A stretch of DNA of 5,591 bases from Bacillota bacterium (GCA_030705945.1 JAUZPS010000338.1:1-5591), one strand, 5' to 3'; shown: positions 1 through 5,055, numbered from the stretch's first letter. Notes: generated from the letters alone by a model not told the origin. Program-made: numbers and translations.

Positions 1-172
1 AATCACCTGCTGCAGCAACATTCGATGGCACACTACCTGCAATTATGTTACCTACCCACTTTGAGCTTTTTGCCATTGCCGCTTCTGCTGTTCCAACCGG
101 CTGCATCATGCACAAAATCATTGTCGCGAACAATAACCAACTGATTAAACTTCTGTTTTTTTTCTTGTACAT
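1..172 (-). CDS. Secreted GH10 endo-xylanase-like protein, N-terminus only (runs off left edge)
   Basis: Reading the minus strand from ATG at 172, the frame is open to the window edge (57 codons). A strong ribosome binding site, GGGGG at 186-182, lies 9 nt upstream and fixes the start. The product begins MYKKKNRSLIS, then a hydrophobic stretch (WLLFATMILCMM) and a likely signal peptidase site near TAEAA-MA, so it is exported by Sec. The first mature residues, KSSKWVGNIIAGSVPSN, resemble the start of GH10 xylanase catalytic domains (typically K-x-x-GN-x-x-x-x-x-x-P-x-x-F ahead of YWNQVTPEN). In that family the enzyme cuts internal beta-1,4 bonds of xylan outside the cell. The catalytic part is outside the window, so the family call rests on a short motif; the secreted-protein call is firmer. 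The IS to its right may have separated the gene from its promoter. Confidence 0.55.
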   Translation of the reverse strand, partial: MYKKKNRSLISWLLFATMILCMMQPVGTAEAAMAKSSKWVGNIIAGSVPSNVAAAGD

Positions 173-224
173 AAACACTTTCCCCCTTAAATAATTTAAT
201 TTTTAGTTATTTGTAAAATACCGA

Positions 225-245
225 AACCCTCGAAATTAAAGGGTT
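225..245. repeat. Candidate left end of the IS (AACCCT...AGGGTT palindrome)
   Basis: AACCCT at 225-230 is exactly complementary to AGGGTT at 240-245. The inner half (TTAAAGGGT) recurs in inverted orientation at the putative right end (2156-2164). It could instead be an operator or leader hairpin of the minus-strand xylanase gene. Confidence 0.35.
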
Positions 246-262
246 GCAGTATATATTTAAAA

Positions 263-335
263 TTGTTTTCCTCCTTTAAAAAGTGTAAAATATAGTTGAA
301 TAATACAATATTTCCACGAAAAAGGAGGAAAACAA
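263..335 (+). promoter_or_regulatory. 15-bp perfect inverted repeat sequestering the transposase RBS
   Basis: The 15 nt at 263-277 (TTGTTTTCCTCCTTT) are perfectly complementary to 321-335 (AAAGGAGGAAAACAA). The right arm contains the AAGGAGG ribosome binding site directly before the ATG at 336. An mRNA carrying both arms would lock the site in a 15-bp stem. An mRNA started inside the 43-nt loop, where a -10-like TACAAT sits at 304-309, would lack the left arm and be translatable. IS10 and IS50 are known to block translation of read-through transcripts this way. I see no good -35 for the internal promoter. Confidence 0.7.
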
Positions 336-1769
336 ATGGTAAAACTTTATAATCAAATTTCTCTATCCGACGTATATCAAGAGTGCAAGGACGTTTATCA
401 AAATGATAAACCTAAATTTCTTGAAATGCTTACCCAGCACCTGGATTTATCATCGCTTATTCCACAAACATTTTATTGGTCTTACTACAAAGTCTTAGGT
501 AGAAATAGAACATATTCTTTGCATTCTTTATTAGCAGCTCTAATTCTTCAAAAGATATTAGGAATCCCTAAAGTATCTCTATTAATTATTTTCCTTAAAC
601 TTTGTAAGGAAGCCCGTGAATTCTGTGGTTTAAATGAAGTTCCGGATAATTCACAATTTACAAGATTCAAACAAGATTTCGGAAATGACCTTGAATCCTT
701 GTTTAATCACCTAGTGGACATTAGTGAACCAATTTGTCAAAAGATCGACCCCAAGCTAGCCTCAACTATCGCTTTTGATACTTCCGGTATTGAGGCTTAC
801 GTTACTGAAAACAATCCCAAATTCCTTAACTCAATTATCAGAAAACTAAAGCGCGCATATAAAAACAATCCTGAAGTCGATGTCTATAAAATGGCTTATG
901 GCATGATGCCTTCCTCTGCTTCTGCCAATAATAATATTAAACAACTTTTTATTAATGGCTATTTCTGCTATGTTTACAAATTTGCAATCATTACTAATGG
1001 CCTTGGTATTGTCAGAAACATTTCTTTTTTAGATGATAGTTTCAAATTAAAACATCCTGAAATTCACATAGAGAAAAAGTCAGATTCTCCTGATGAAGAT
1101 AAATCCATTAGTGATTCAAAATCCCTCAAACCCGTGCTTTCAGACTATTTTAATCTCCATCCTAATGCCTCACATAATACTTTTCTTGGTGATTCTATCT
1201 TTGACTCCTATGCAACCTATCCAATGCTTATGGATGAATTTAAATTTCAAAAAGTATTAATTCCTTTAAATAACCGCAATTCAAATCCCGAACTTCCACC
1301 ACTTAAGTATGATGAAAATGGTTGGCCTTTATGCTCTAAAGATCCGTCAATAACTATGAAACCTGGTGGCTGGACCCGGGAAAAAGGAAGAAGCGACCGA
1401 TTTAAATGGCTCTGCCCCAAAACCAACTATATAGCAGGTAAATGGATTACTTCATGTGAAAATCCATGCAATGGAAAGCCTTGCGGTAGAATGACTCATA
1501 CCTCGCCTTCTCAAGACCGCCGCATGTATCCTGGTGTTATCAGAGGCTCTGAAGAATGGTCTGCTGATTACAAAAACAGAGTTGTTGTAGAAAAAACCAT
1601 CCAATATTTTAAGGAGCCTATGTCCTGTGGTAATCCCAAAACCAGAGATAATCTTACTATTAAGGCTGATTTAATTCTTGCTGGTATAACTCAGTTGATT
1701 ACCGTTATACTCGCAGACAAGATTGCTCAACCTAAATATTTCAGAAGTCTTAGACCATTGGTTTCTTGA
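336..1769 (+). CDS. IS transposase, DDE type (IS4/IS1182-like)
   Basis: This 477-residue protein cuts and joins the ends of its IS. The N-terminal third (about residues 50-125, with TYSLHSLLAALILQKILG and NSQFTRFKQDF) resembles the DUF772-like N-terminal domain of IS4/IS5/IS1182 transposases. Likely catalytic residues are D148 (FDTSG), D286 (FLGDSIFD) and E419. E419 lies in a perfect Y-(2)-R-(3)-E-(6)-K signature: Y412, R415, E419, K426, in YKNRVVVEKTIQYFK. A Cys-containing stretch (about residues 366-388, SCENPCNGKPC) precedes it. Length is normal and the frame is intact, so the element may be active. The start is set by AAGGAGG at 322-328, inside an inverted repeat that should limit translation of read-through mRNA. 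Assignment to IS1182 rather than another IS4-superfamily group is not certain. Confidence 0.9.
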   Translation: MVKLYNQISLSDVYQECKDVYQNDKPKFLEMLTQHLDLSSLIPQTFYWSYYKVLGRNRTYSLHSLLAALILQKILGIPKVSLLIIFLKLCKEAREFCGLNEVPDNSQFTRFKQDFGNDLESLFNHLVDISEPICQKIDPKLASTIAFDTSGIEAYVTENNPKFLNSIIRKLKRAYKNNPEVDVYKMAYGMMPSSASANNNIKQLFINGYFCYVYKFAIITNGLGIVRNISFLDDSFKLKHPEIHIEKKSDSPDEDKSISDSKSLKPVLSDYFNLHPNASHNTFLGDSIFDSYATYPMLMDEFKFQKVLIPLNNRNSNPELPPLKYDENGWPLCSKDPSITMKPGGWTREKGRSDRFKWLCPKTNYIAGKWITSCENPCNGKPCGRMTHTSPSQDRRMYPGVIRGSEEWSADYKNRVVVEKTIQYFKEPMSCGNPKTRDNLTIKADLILAGITQLITVILADKIAQPKYFRSLRPLVS

Positions 1770-2082
1770 CAATGCTGTTTGAGTTTTAAACAATACCTTG
1801 ATTTATGGGTTTATTTGTTATGCAATTCTTTCTCTATCTTTCATATCTCCACCCATACAATCATCAATTTACAGCCCTTTTTACTTATCAATGTCCATTT
1901 ACATACTTGTTACTTTTTTACATGTCACTTTTTTATTATTTTGCAAATGCCTATAATTTAATTTTTAAATGAGTGTAACTTTCACGTTAGAAAGTCACAG
2001 AACATTTCCTTCAAATTCTCCCTCAAATGGGATTCTTATAATTATATATTACATCATATATTAAACTTCGAAAATACTTTTT

Positions 2083-2097
2083 TTTTACGTCGTAAAA
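2083..2097. promoter_or_regulatory. TTTTACG-T-CGTAAAA palindrome, possible operator
   Basis: Seven-base arms around one central base are perfectly symmetrical. The size suits a dimeric repressor site, but no promoter or start codon lies beside it, and it falls inside the putative IS near its right end. A transposase-binding or regulatory site is possible; the role is unknown. Confidence 0.3.
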
Positions 2098-2155
2098 TTC
2101 TTATTTTTTTAAAAATTTTCAAAGCCTTATTTTACACATCAAAAAATATAAAATT

Positions 2156-2174
2156 ACCCTTTAAACAAAGGGAA
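2156..2174. repeat. Candidate right end of the IS (CCCTTTAAACAAAGGG)
   Basis: CCCTTT...AAAGGG is itself near-palindromic. Read on the minus strand it aligns with the left end at 227 onward through CCCT, TTAAAGGGT and TATAT-x-TTT with one gap. TAAAATA follows at 2175-2181, matching the 7-mer left of the left end. Confidence 0.35.
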
Positions 2175-2219
2175 TAAAATATAGAGATTTAAATATTGAG
2201 TAAACTATTTTTTTCTCTA

Positions 2220-2256
2220 TAAAAAAAATATAGTCCACCCTTAAAATAAGGCGGAC
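2220..2256 (-). terminator. Intrinsic terminator, minus strand
   Basis: On the minus strand GTCCGCCTTA (2256-2247) pairs with TAAGGGTGGAC (2243-2233) with a one-base bulge. It is followed by TATA and eight T's (2228-2221). This is a good intrinsic terminator for leftward transcription. If the IS is removed it lies about 90 bp upstream of the xylanase-like start. It either ends an upstream transcript, of which the remnant at 2480-2596 may be part, or acts as a leader terminator. Confidence 0.65.
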
Positions 2257-2276
2257 ATAATAGGAGGTAAAGCATT

Positions 2277-2310
2277 TCACTTTATATTTTCAGATTGAAA
2301 AATAAAGTGA
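2277..2310. repeat. Long hairpin TCACTTTAT...ATAAAGTGA
   Basis: TCACTTTAT (2277-2285) pairs perfectly with ATAAAGTGA (2302-2310), and inner TTTTC pairs with GAAAA, giving a 14-bp stem with one bulged A and an AGATT loop. No clear T-run follows on either strand. AGGAGG lies 10 bases to its left (2262-2267) with no standard start codon after it. It may be a leftover leader, an mRNA end structure or the remains of a small mobile element. Confidence 0.4.
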
Positions 2311-2479
2311 TTTAGTAATAAAACAAACCAAAATATATTACTTCAATATAATTTTCGACTTTTAATAATTTTTATGTCGCAAAGTTGTATTTTTCTACTT
2401 GTATATAGTCCATAATATCTACTCAAATCTCAATAACTTATTTTCTAAATTTTCCATTGTTTTGCTATTAAAATTATTT
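2311..2479. other. AT-rich intergenic stretch, nothing recognisable
   Basis: This stretch is about 20% G+C with frequent stops in all frames. I see no repeats, RNA gene or convincing small gene. A 12-codon minus-strand frame (MENLENKLLRFE) is too short to claim. Confidence 0.5.
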
Positions 2480-2596
2480 TTAAATATAAATAAACTCAAT
2501 TTCAAAATATTCCTCATTCAGCTTGCTGTGCCTTGATAAATTCACCAAAGTACTTTTAATTTCATCCATTTTGGAGGTATTATATAATTCATCCCT
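2480..2596 (-). pseudogene. Small minus-strand coding remnant, function unknown
   Basis: Read on the minus strand, 38 codons are open from 2596 to the TAA at 2482-2480. They include an internal ATG at 2569 that starts MDEIKSTLVNLSRHSK and ends EEYFEIEFIYI. The composition is charged and protein-like, unlike the surrounding AT-rich spacer. There is no ribosome binding site before the ATG, and an in-frame stop sits nine codons upstream. The sequence abuts the promoter of the plus-strand gene at 2672. I read it as the C-terminal relic of a lost gene. A short real peptide is possible but less likely. Confidence 0.35.
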
Positions 2597-2607
2597 TTAG
2601 TATAAAA

Positions 2608-2636
2608 TTGACAAACGATAAATAATTTCGTAAACT
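2608..2636 (+). promoter_or_regulatory. Sigma-A-type promoter for the helix-turn-helix gene
   Basis: A perfect -35 TTGACA (2608-2613), a 17-nt spacer and TAAACT (2631-2636, four of six matches to TATAAT) lie upstream of ATG 2672. They predict a leader of roughly 30 nt. Confidence 0.65.
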
Positions 2637-2671
2637 AAGTTTATATTTTTTTCACTAAAGGGGGGCAAAGT

Positions 2672-3340
2672 ATGGCATATAATTTGAATTTAAAATCCAT
2701 TCTGGAAATCATACTAAAAGCAGCACAGAAAAATGCCAATATATTGGCACACCGGTATCTTCTAAAAGATGAATCAATTATTTCCAAATGGAAAAATAAA
2801 AAAGCTATTCCCAGAAACGATGATATAAAGAAAATTGTCGAGTTTGCTCAAAATGAGACAACTTTAACACAAAAAAAGATTATACGTGAAAAAATTGAGG
2901 GATTAGTCAGGTCCAGTCACATTGAAGAAGAATTCAAGAATATCATTTTAAATACCCAGGATTTTGGCGAATTTTTGGAAGAAGCATTAAGTGTATCTGT
3001 ATCGGGTGATGATGCAATCTTCCAGTATAAAAAAGTAAGAGATAAACGACATACTGATGGAAGTAATTATACCGGCAAAGAGAATAGCGGCAGGAAGTAT
3101 ACCGGGACATTGGAATTTGACCTGATTGTGCCTGAGGAAAGAGGGTCCATTTCTAATATTAAGCTAAATAATTCAGATATCGAGCTAAAAGGAAATGTAA
3201 AACTAAGTTTTAAATCAAATCTTTTTACAACATTAGGTAATTTGAAAAAACCTTCAATAATTGGAGGCGTTTTGGTCTGGTTGGTTTTAGGGACAATAAT
3301 AATATATTTAACCAATGGATCTCCAAAAAATAATTCTTAA
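2672..3340 (+). CDS. Helix-turn-helix protein with C-terminal membrane anchor (probably truncated)
   Basis: The 222-residue product starts at ATG after a run of six G's (2660-2665) spaced 6 nt away. Residues about 20-60 form an XRE-like helix-turn-helix (NANILAHRYLLKDESIISKWKNKK; recognition helix about 33-44). Residues about 60-105 are charged and helical. Residues about 140-185 look beta-rich (TGTLEFDLIVPEERGSISNI). A single hydrophobic span at 195-213 (SIIGGVLVWLVLGTIIIYL) would anchor the protein with its DNA-binding end in the cytoplasm. The layout suggests a membrane-tethered regulator, but I do not recognise the family or its target. The TAA at 3338-3340 is followed by 60 further open codons in the same frame, encoding a Thr/Pro-rich tail that would lie outside the cell. 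The ancestral protein was therefore probably longer. Confidence 0.75.
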   Translation: MAYNLNLKSILEIILKAAQKNANILAHRYLLKDESIISKWKNKKAIPRNDDIKKIVEFAQNETTLTQKKIIREKIEGLVRSSHIEEEFKNIILNTQDFGEFLEEALSVSVSGDDAIFQYKKVRDKRHTDGSNYTGKENSGRKYTGTLEFDLIVPEERGSISNIKLNNSDIELKGNVKLSFKSNLFTTLGNLKKPSIIGGVLVWLVLGTIIIYLTNGSPKNNS

Positions 3341-3523
3341 TATTACTTGGCCGAAAAACAGCAACTCGAAGATAAACAAACTGAAAACATGATTACCGCA
3401 ACCCCAGTTACAACAATTGTACCGACAATTATACCAACCCCTGTTGAAACAACTATATCTGCTACTGCAACGCCGGTACATACAGATGAAAATAAGCAGG
3501 AAGAAAGTAATGTGTGTTTTTAA
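3341..3523 (+). pseudogene. In-frame continuation of the HTH-membrane protein beyond a TAA
   Basis: Directly after the TAA at 3338-3340, the same frame stays open for 60 codons to TAA at 3521-3523. It reads YYLAEKQQLEDKQTE, then a Thr/Pro/Val-rich stretch with ATPV repeated and PTIIPTPVETT, then an acidic end (DENKQEES). Such low-complexity Thr/Pro sequence is typical of an extracellular linker, which is where it would lie, given the membrane helix just before the stop. A CAA-to-TAA change is the simplest explanation. Programmed read-through or a sequencing error are alternatives. A few more codons after 3523 (KATEHSVSPLEITYW) may also have belonged to the gene. Confidence 0.6.
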
Positions 3524-3573
3524 AAGGCTACAGAGCATTCAGTCAGTCCGCTTGAAATCACTTACTGGGCCAA

Positions 3574-3610
3574 AGAAAGTACACGATAAATGTTTTATCG
3601 TATACTTTCT
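3574..3610 (-). terminator. 17-bp hairpin at the 3' end of the putative minus-strand RNA
   Basis: The arms 3574-3590 and 3594-3610 pair over 17 bases around a 3-nt loop with one irregular pair (3582/3602). That pair is C-A on the plus strand but G-U on the minus strand, so the stem is continuous only in a leftward transcript. Only TTT follows on the minus strand, so terminator strength is doubtful. It may be a stabilising 3' hairpin. It could also serve the plus-strand HTH gene. Confidence 0.45.
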
Positions 3611-3861
3611 CTAGCCTGACTCTGAAAGACCACGTATAGCAGCCTTTCAATTACTTAAACGCTGCTATAAAGATTCTAAAGCACTACTTCGCTAGCCCTA
3701 CTAAAGGTTGGGGGGGATTGATATTCTCTAGACTTGCTACGTCAGAAGCTACAAAGACAGCTTTGAAGCTATTCTTAAAACCCAATAACTAAACTGGAAA
3801 AAGACATTCTAATTTATTATGTTGCTTTATCGTTTTGCTTCAATTTTATAGAACTGGTTTA

Positions 3862-4016
3862 CAAGATGTATAATAAGGGCTGCCAACTAACGAAGCTTTA
3901 CGACACATGTTCAGTTTTAATTAACCATGCCTCTCGGATACTTGCACCATATATTATGCCATGCCTTGCGGTTTAGGCTTTTCAGGTTACGACTTCACTA
4001 CACTTTATACATCTTG
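3862..4016 (-). repeat. 12-bp perfect long-range stem within the putative RNA
   Basis: CAAGATGTATAA at 3862-3873 is exactly complementary to TTATACATCTTG at 4005-4016, enclosing 131 nt. GAACTGG also recurs near both arms (3851-3857 and 4015-4021). In an RNA this would close a central domain containing smaller stems. Confidence 0.55.
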
Positions 4017-4229
4017 AACTGGCAGGTTTAAGACGCATAGTAGAGGATTAGTACTTGCCTCATCTCCCACTTAACTGGTGGCATTATCGATGTTAACTCC
4101 AGGCAGCAAAGGGAATTTCACCCCTTGAATTCGATGAAACAGTTTGGTGCAATTTCTATATTAAATCACCCGAAGGCGTTACACAGGGGTTATAGCCCAA
4201 CAAGGCATATAAGGGGAGGTTTCTTTAAA

Positions 4230-4495
4230 ATGGAGAAAAAGATAAATTTTGTGCATATATGGATTAGGAATAATTATGTATTCAGATTTCGCTGTTTCTA
4301 ATATTGCTGAAGGTTATGATTACTTTTCTTCAAACTACCAGACACCATGTAATTAAAAGTTTAAAAGATGTAGTCTTACTATGCCTTTTTTCTTTTATTA
4401 GCAGGAGTTTCCATTTTGATAGAGAATTAATAATTGTGATTACTGATACAAATTTTAAGGAGGAAAATATATATACGGAATTGTTCAAGGTGTGA
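4230..4495 (+). pseudogene. Frame-broken small gene remnant
   Basis: A strong ribosome binding site, AAGGGGAGG at 4211-4219, precedes ATG 4230 by 10 nt. That frame (MEKKINFVHIW...) ends after 23 codons at 4299-4301. Protein-like sequence then appears in the next frame (4246-4353: CIYGLGIIMYSDF, then AEGYDYFSSNYQTPCN). It moves to a third frame from about 4350 (HVIKSLKDVVLLCLF, FHFDRELIIVITDTNF) to the stop at 4493-4495. The hand-over points abut, as expected for one gene with two indels. I do not recognise the family. The last frame overlaps the start of the next gene, as in a compact operon. A true 23-residue peptide with a good ribosome binding site is the alternative. Confidence 0.4.
4273..4301 (-). 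promoter_or_regulatory. Possible promoter for the putative minus-strand RNA
   Basis: On the minus strand TTAGAA (4301-4296), a 17-nt spacer and CATAAT (4278-4273) match four and five of six consensus bases. Transcription would start near 4266, just before the structured block. In AT-rich DNA such a match is weak evidence. Confidence 0.3.
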
Positions 4496-4892
4496 CAAAG
4501 AGGTTGGAATAGGTATGTTTAGCTTAGTAAGTGATATGTGTGACGATTGCTTCGAGAAGGTCAATCACTATACGCCAGATTTCGAGTATACTAAGGAGTA
4601 TATTAAAAGGGAATTTTGGCTTCCTGACGGTGAATATTCATTTATTGATTTGCTAATGTTTTACTCAGATTGTGAGAGAAAAGTACATAACGAAATAGGA
4701 GATATGTGTGCTAAAAGGAAAAAACATTTCGTAACTATTTTTGACGAGTTTGATAATAAAGAAACAATGAAGGAATTAATCCAGACAAGACATGCCGAGC
4801 TTGAATACAGCTTCTTTTTCGGAGATACTACACTGGATACATTAGCATGTTTTGAAGATAGAAATAAACGCAGGAGTGTACTTTTTAGATAA
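4473..4892 (+). CDS. Small CxxC/CxxC (zinc-ribbon-like) hypothetical protein, apparent ATA start
   Basis: The frame is open from 4458 to TAA 4890-4892. The first ATG (4515) has only a weak ribosome binding site (AAAGAGG, 11 nt away). A near-perfect AAGGAGG (4457-4463) lies 9 nt before an in-frame ATA at 4473. Starting there gives IRNCSRCDKEVGIGMFS and 139 residues, adding C4-x2-C7 to pair with C23-x2-C26 (MCDDC), a plausible zinc-binding ribbon. The ATG start would lose half of it. The rest is charged and probably helical (EYTKEYIKREFW, FIDLLMFYSDCERKVHNEI), with an acidic FDEFDNKET segment and a basic end (EDRNKRRSVLFR). I do not recognise the family. ATA may be a rare non-canonical start or a mutated ATG that now limits translation. 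If only ATG 4515 is used, the protein is 125 residues. Confidence 0.6.
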   Translation: MRNCSRCDKEVGIGMFSLVSDMCDDCFEKVNHYTPDFEYTKEYIKREFWLPDGEYSFIDLLMFYSDCERKVHNEIGDMCAKRKKHFVTIFDEFDNKETMKELIQTRHAELEYSFFFGDTTLDTLACFEDRNKRRSVLFR

Positions 4893-4950
4893 AATGCGAG
4901 TTATAAATTCAATTAGTTATTAGTTAGTTACTTTCATATATTTAAGAATG

Positions 4951-4983
4951 AAAAAAGTGGATTACAGAAACCCTGTAGTCCGC
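4951..4983 (-). terminator. Terminator behind the tRNA fragment, minus strand
   Basis: The arms 4957-4967 and 4973-4983 pair over 11 positions around a 5-nt loop, and six T's follow on the minus strand (4956-4951). Two pairs are G-U on the plus strand but A-C on the minus strand. The T-run and the position 9 bases after the tRNA CCA nevertheless suggest a slightly decayed tRNA terminator. Confidence 0.5.
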
Positions 4984-4992
4984 TTCGTTCTA

Positions 4993-5055
4993 TGGTTGGA
5001 GTGACGTGACTTGACTTGAACACGCGGCCTCTTGCATCCCAAGCAAGTACTCTAT
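4993..5055 (-). pseudogene. 3' part of a tRNA-Pro(GGG)-like gene, probable attachment-site remnant
   Basis: Read on the minus strand, a tRNA 3' portion is clear. CTTGC-TTGGGAT-GCAAG (5047-5031) is an anticodon arm with anticodon GGG. AGGCC is the variable region. GCGTG and CACGT form the T stem (5025-5021 and 5008-5004). CACTCCA is the 3' acceptor strand, followed by A and encoded CCA (4996-4993). TAGAGT before the anticodon stem fits the end of a D arm. Beyond about 5055 the sequence is AT-rich, with no D loop and no matching TGGAGTG acceptor strand. The T loop is TTCAAGTCAAGT, 12 nt instead of 7, from a 5-nt duplication, so the piece cannot make a tRNA. Partial tRNA 3' ends like this are left when elements integrate into tRNA genes. 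The Pro identity is tentative because position 37 is A. Confidence 0.7.

Larger units (their letters stand above)
221..2174 (+). mobile_element. IS element with DDE transposase; approximate ends
   Basis: The element is defined by the intact transposase gene at 336-1769. Reading inward, the left end (227 onward) and the right end (minus strand from 2172) share CCCT, then 5-6 nt, then TTAAAGGGT, 5 nt, TATAT, 1 nt and TTT. I take this as an imperfect terminal inverted repeat. TAAAATA occurs just outside both ends (214-220 and 2175-2181) and could be the target duplication. The AT-rich context makes a chance 7-mer plausible, and the left side carries a few extra bases before CCCT, so the ends are uncertain by several bases. 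A length near 1.95 kb suits an IS with a 477-residue transposase. Confidence 0.5.
1770..2219. other. Non-coding AT-rich region: IS 3' part and right junction
   Basis: No convincing gene is present on either strand. A 60-codon frame at 1779-1961 starts at TTG without a ribosome binding site and encodes a low-complexity hydrophobic stretch. Notable structures are an imperfect hairpin at 1972-2000 (GTGTAACTTTC / GAAAGTCACAG, one mismatch), a 15-bp palindrome at 2083-2097, and the putative IS right end at 2156-2174. Confidence 0.5.
3574..4266 (-). ncRNA. Putative large structured non-coding RNA, family unknown
   Basis: The block is about 40% G+C by hand count (3611-4230), against about 20% in nearby intergenic DNA, and I see no convincing protein gene in it apart from the remnant frames at its right edge. 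It is dense with stems. TATAGCAGC/GCTGCTATA (3635-3643 with 3661-3669) encloses, on the minus strand, UUUAA-GUAA-UUGAA with a GNRA loop. CGCC-UUCG-GGUG lies at 4178-4167 on the minus strand. CAAGGGG/CCCUUUG pairs 4127-4121 with 4113-4107. AGCUUCAAAG/CUUUGUAGCU pairs 3770-3761 with 3756-3747. A perfect 12-bp long-range stem joins 3862-3873 to 4005-4016. The first three and the 3574-3610 hairpin each contain a pair that is G-U on the minus strand but A-C on the plus strand, indicating a leftward RNA of about 600-690 nt. No group II intron domain V, tmRNA, RNase P or SRP signature was seen. A degenerate intron remains possible. Confidence 0.5.

Noticed and set aside
1764..1795. TTGACA at the end of the transposase gene as an outward promoter
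   Set aside because: No acceptable -10 lies at 16-18 nt spacing.
1779..1961. Sixty-codon plus-strand frame after the transposase
   Set aside because: It starts at TTG with no ribosome binding site and has low-complexity hydrophobic content. It most likely is the non-coding 3' part of the IS.
3067..3315. Minus-strand frame inside the HTH gene
   Set aside because: It is antisense to a well-supported gene and lacks its own ribosome binding site.
3308..3538. Minus-strand Cys/Tyr-rich frame over the Thr/Pro tail
   Set aside because: Its unusual composition is what results from reading Thr/Pro-rich codons backwards; no start signal.
3417..3614. Plus-strand frame running into the 17-bp hairpin
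   Set aside because: The start lies inside the Thr/Pro tail in another frame, and the end is hairpin sequence. There is no ribosome binding site.
3574..4266. CRISPR array or tandem repeat array
   Set aside because: The block has inverted stems but no regularly spaced direct repeats.
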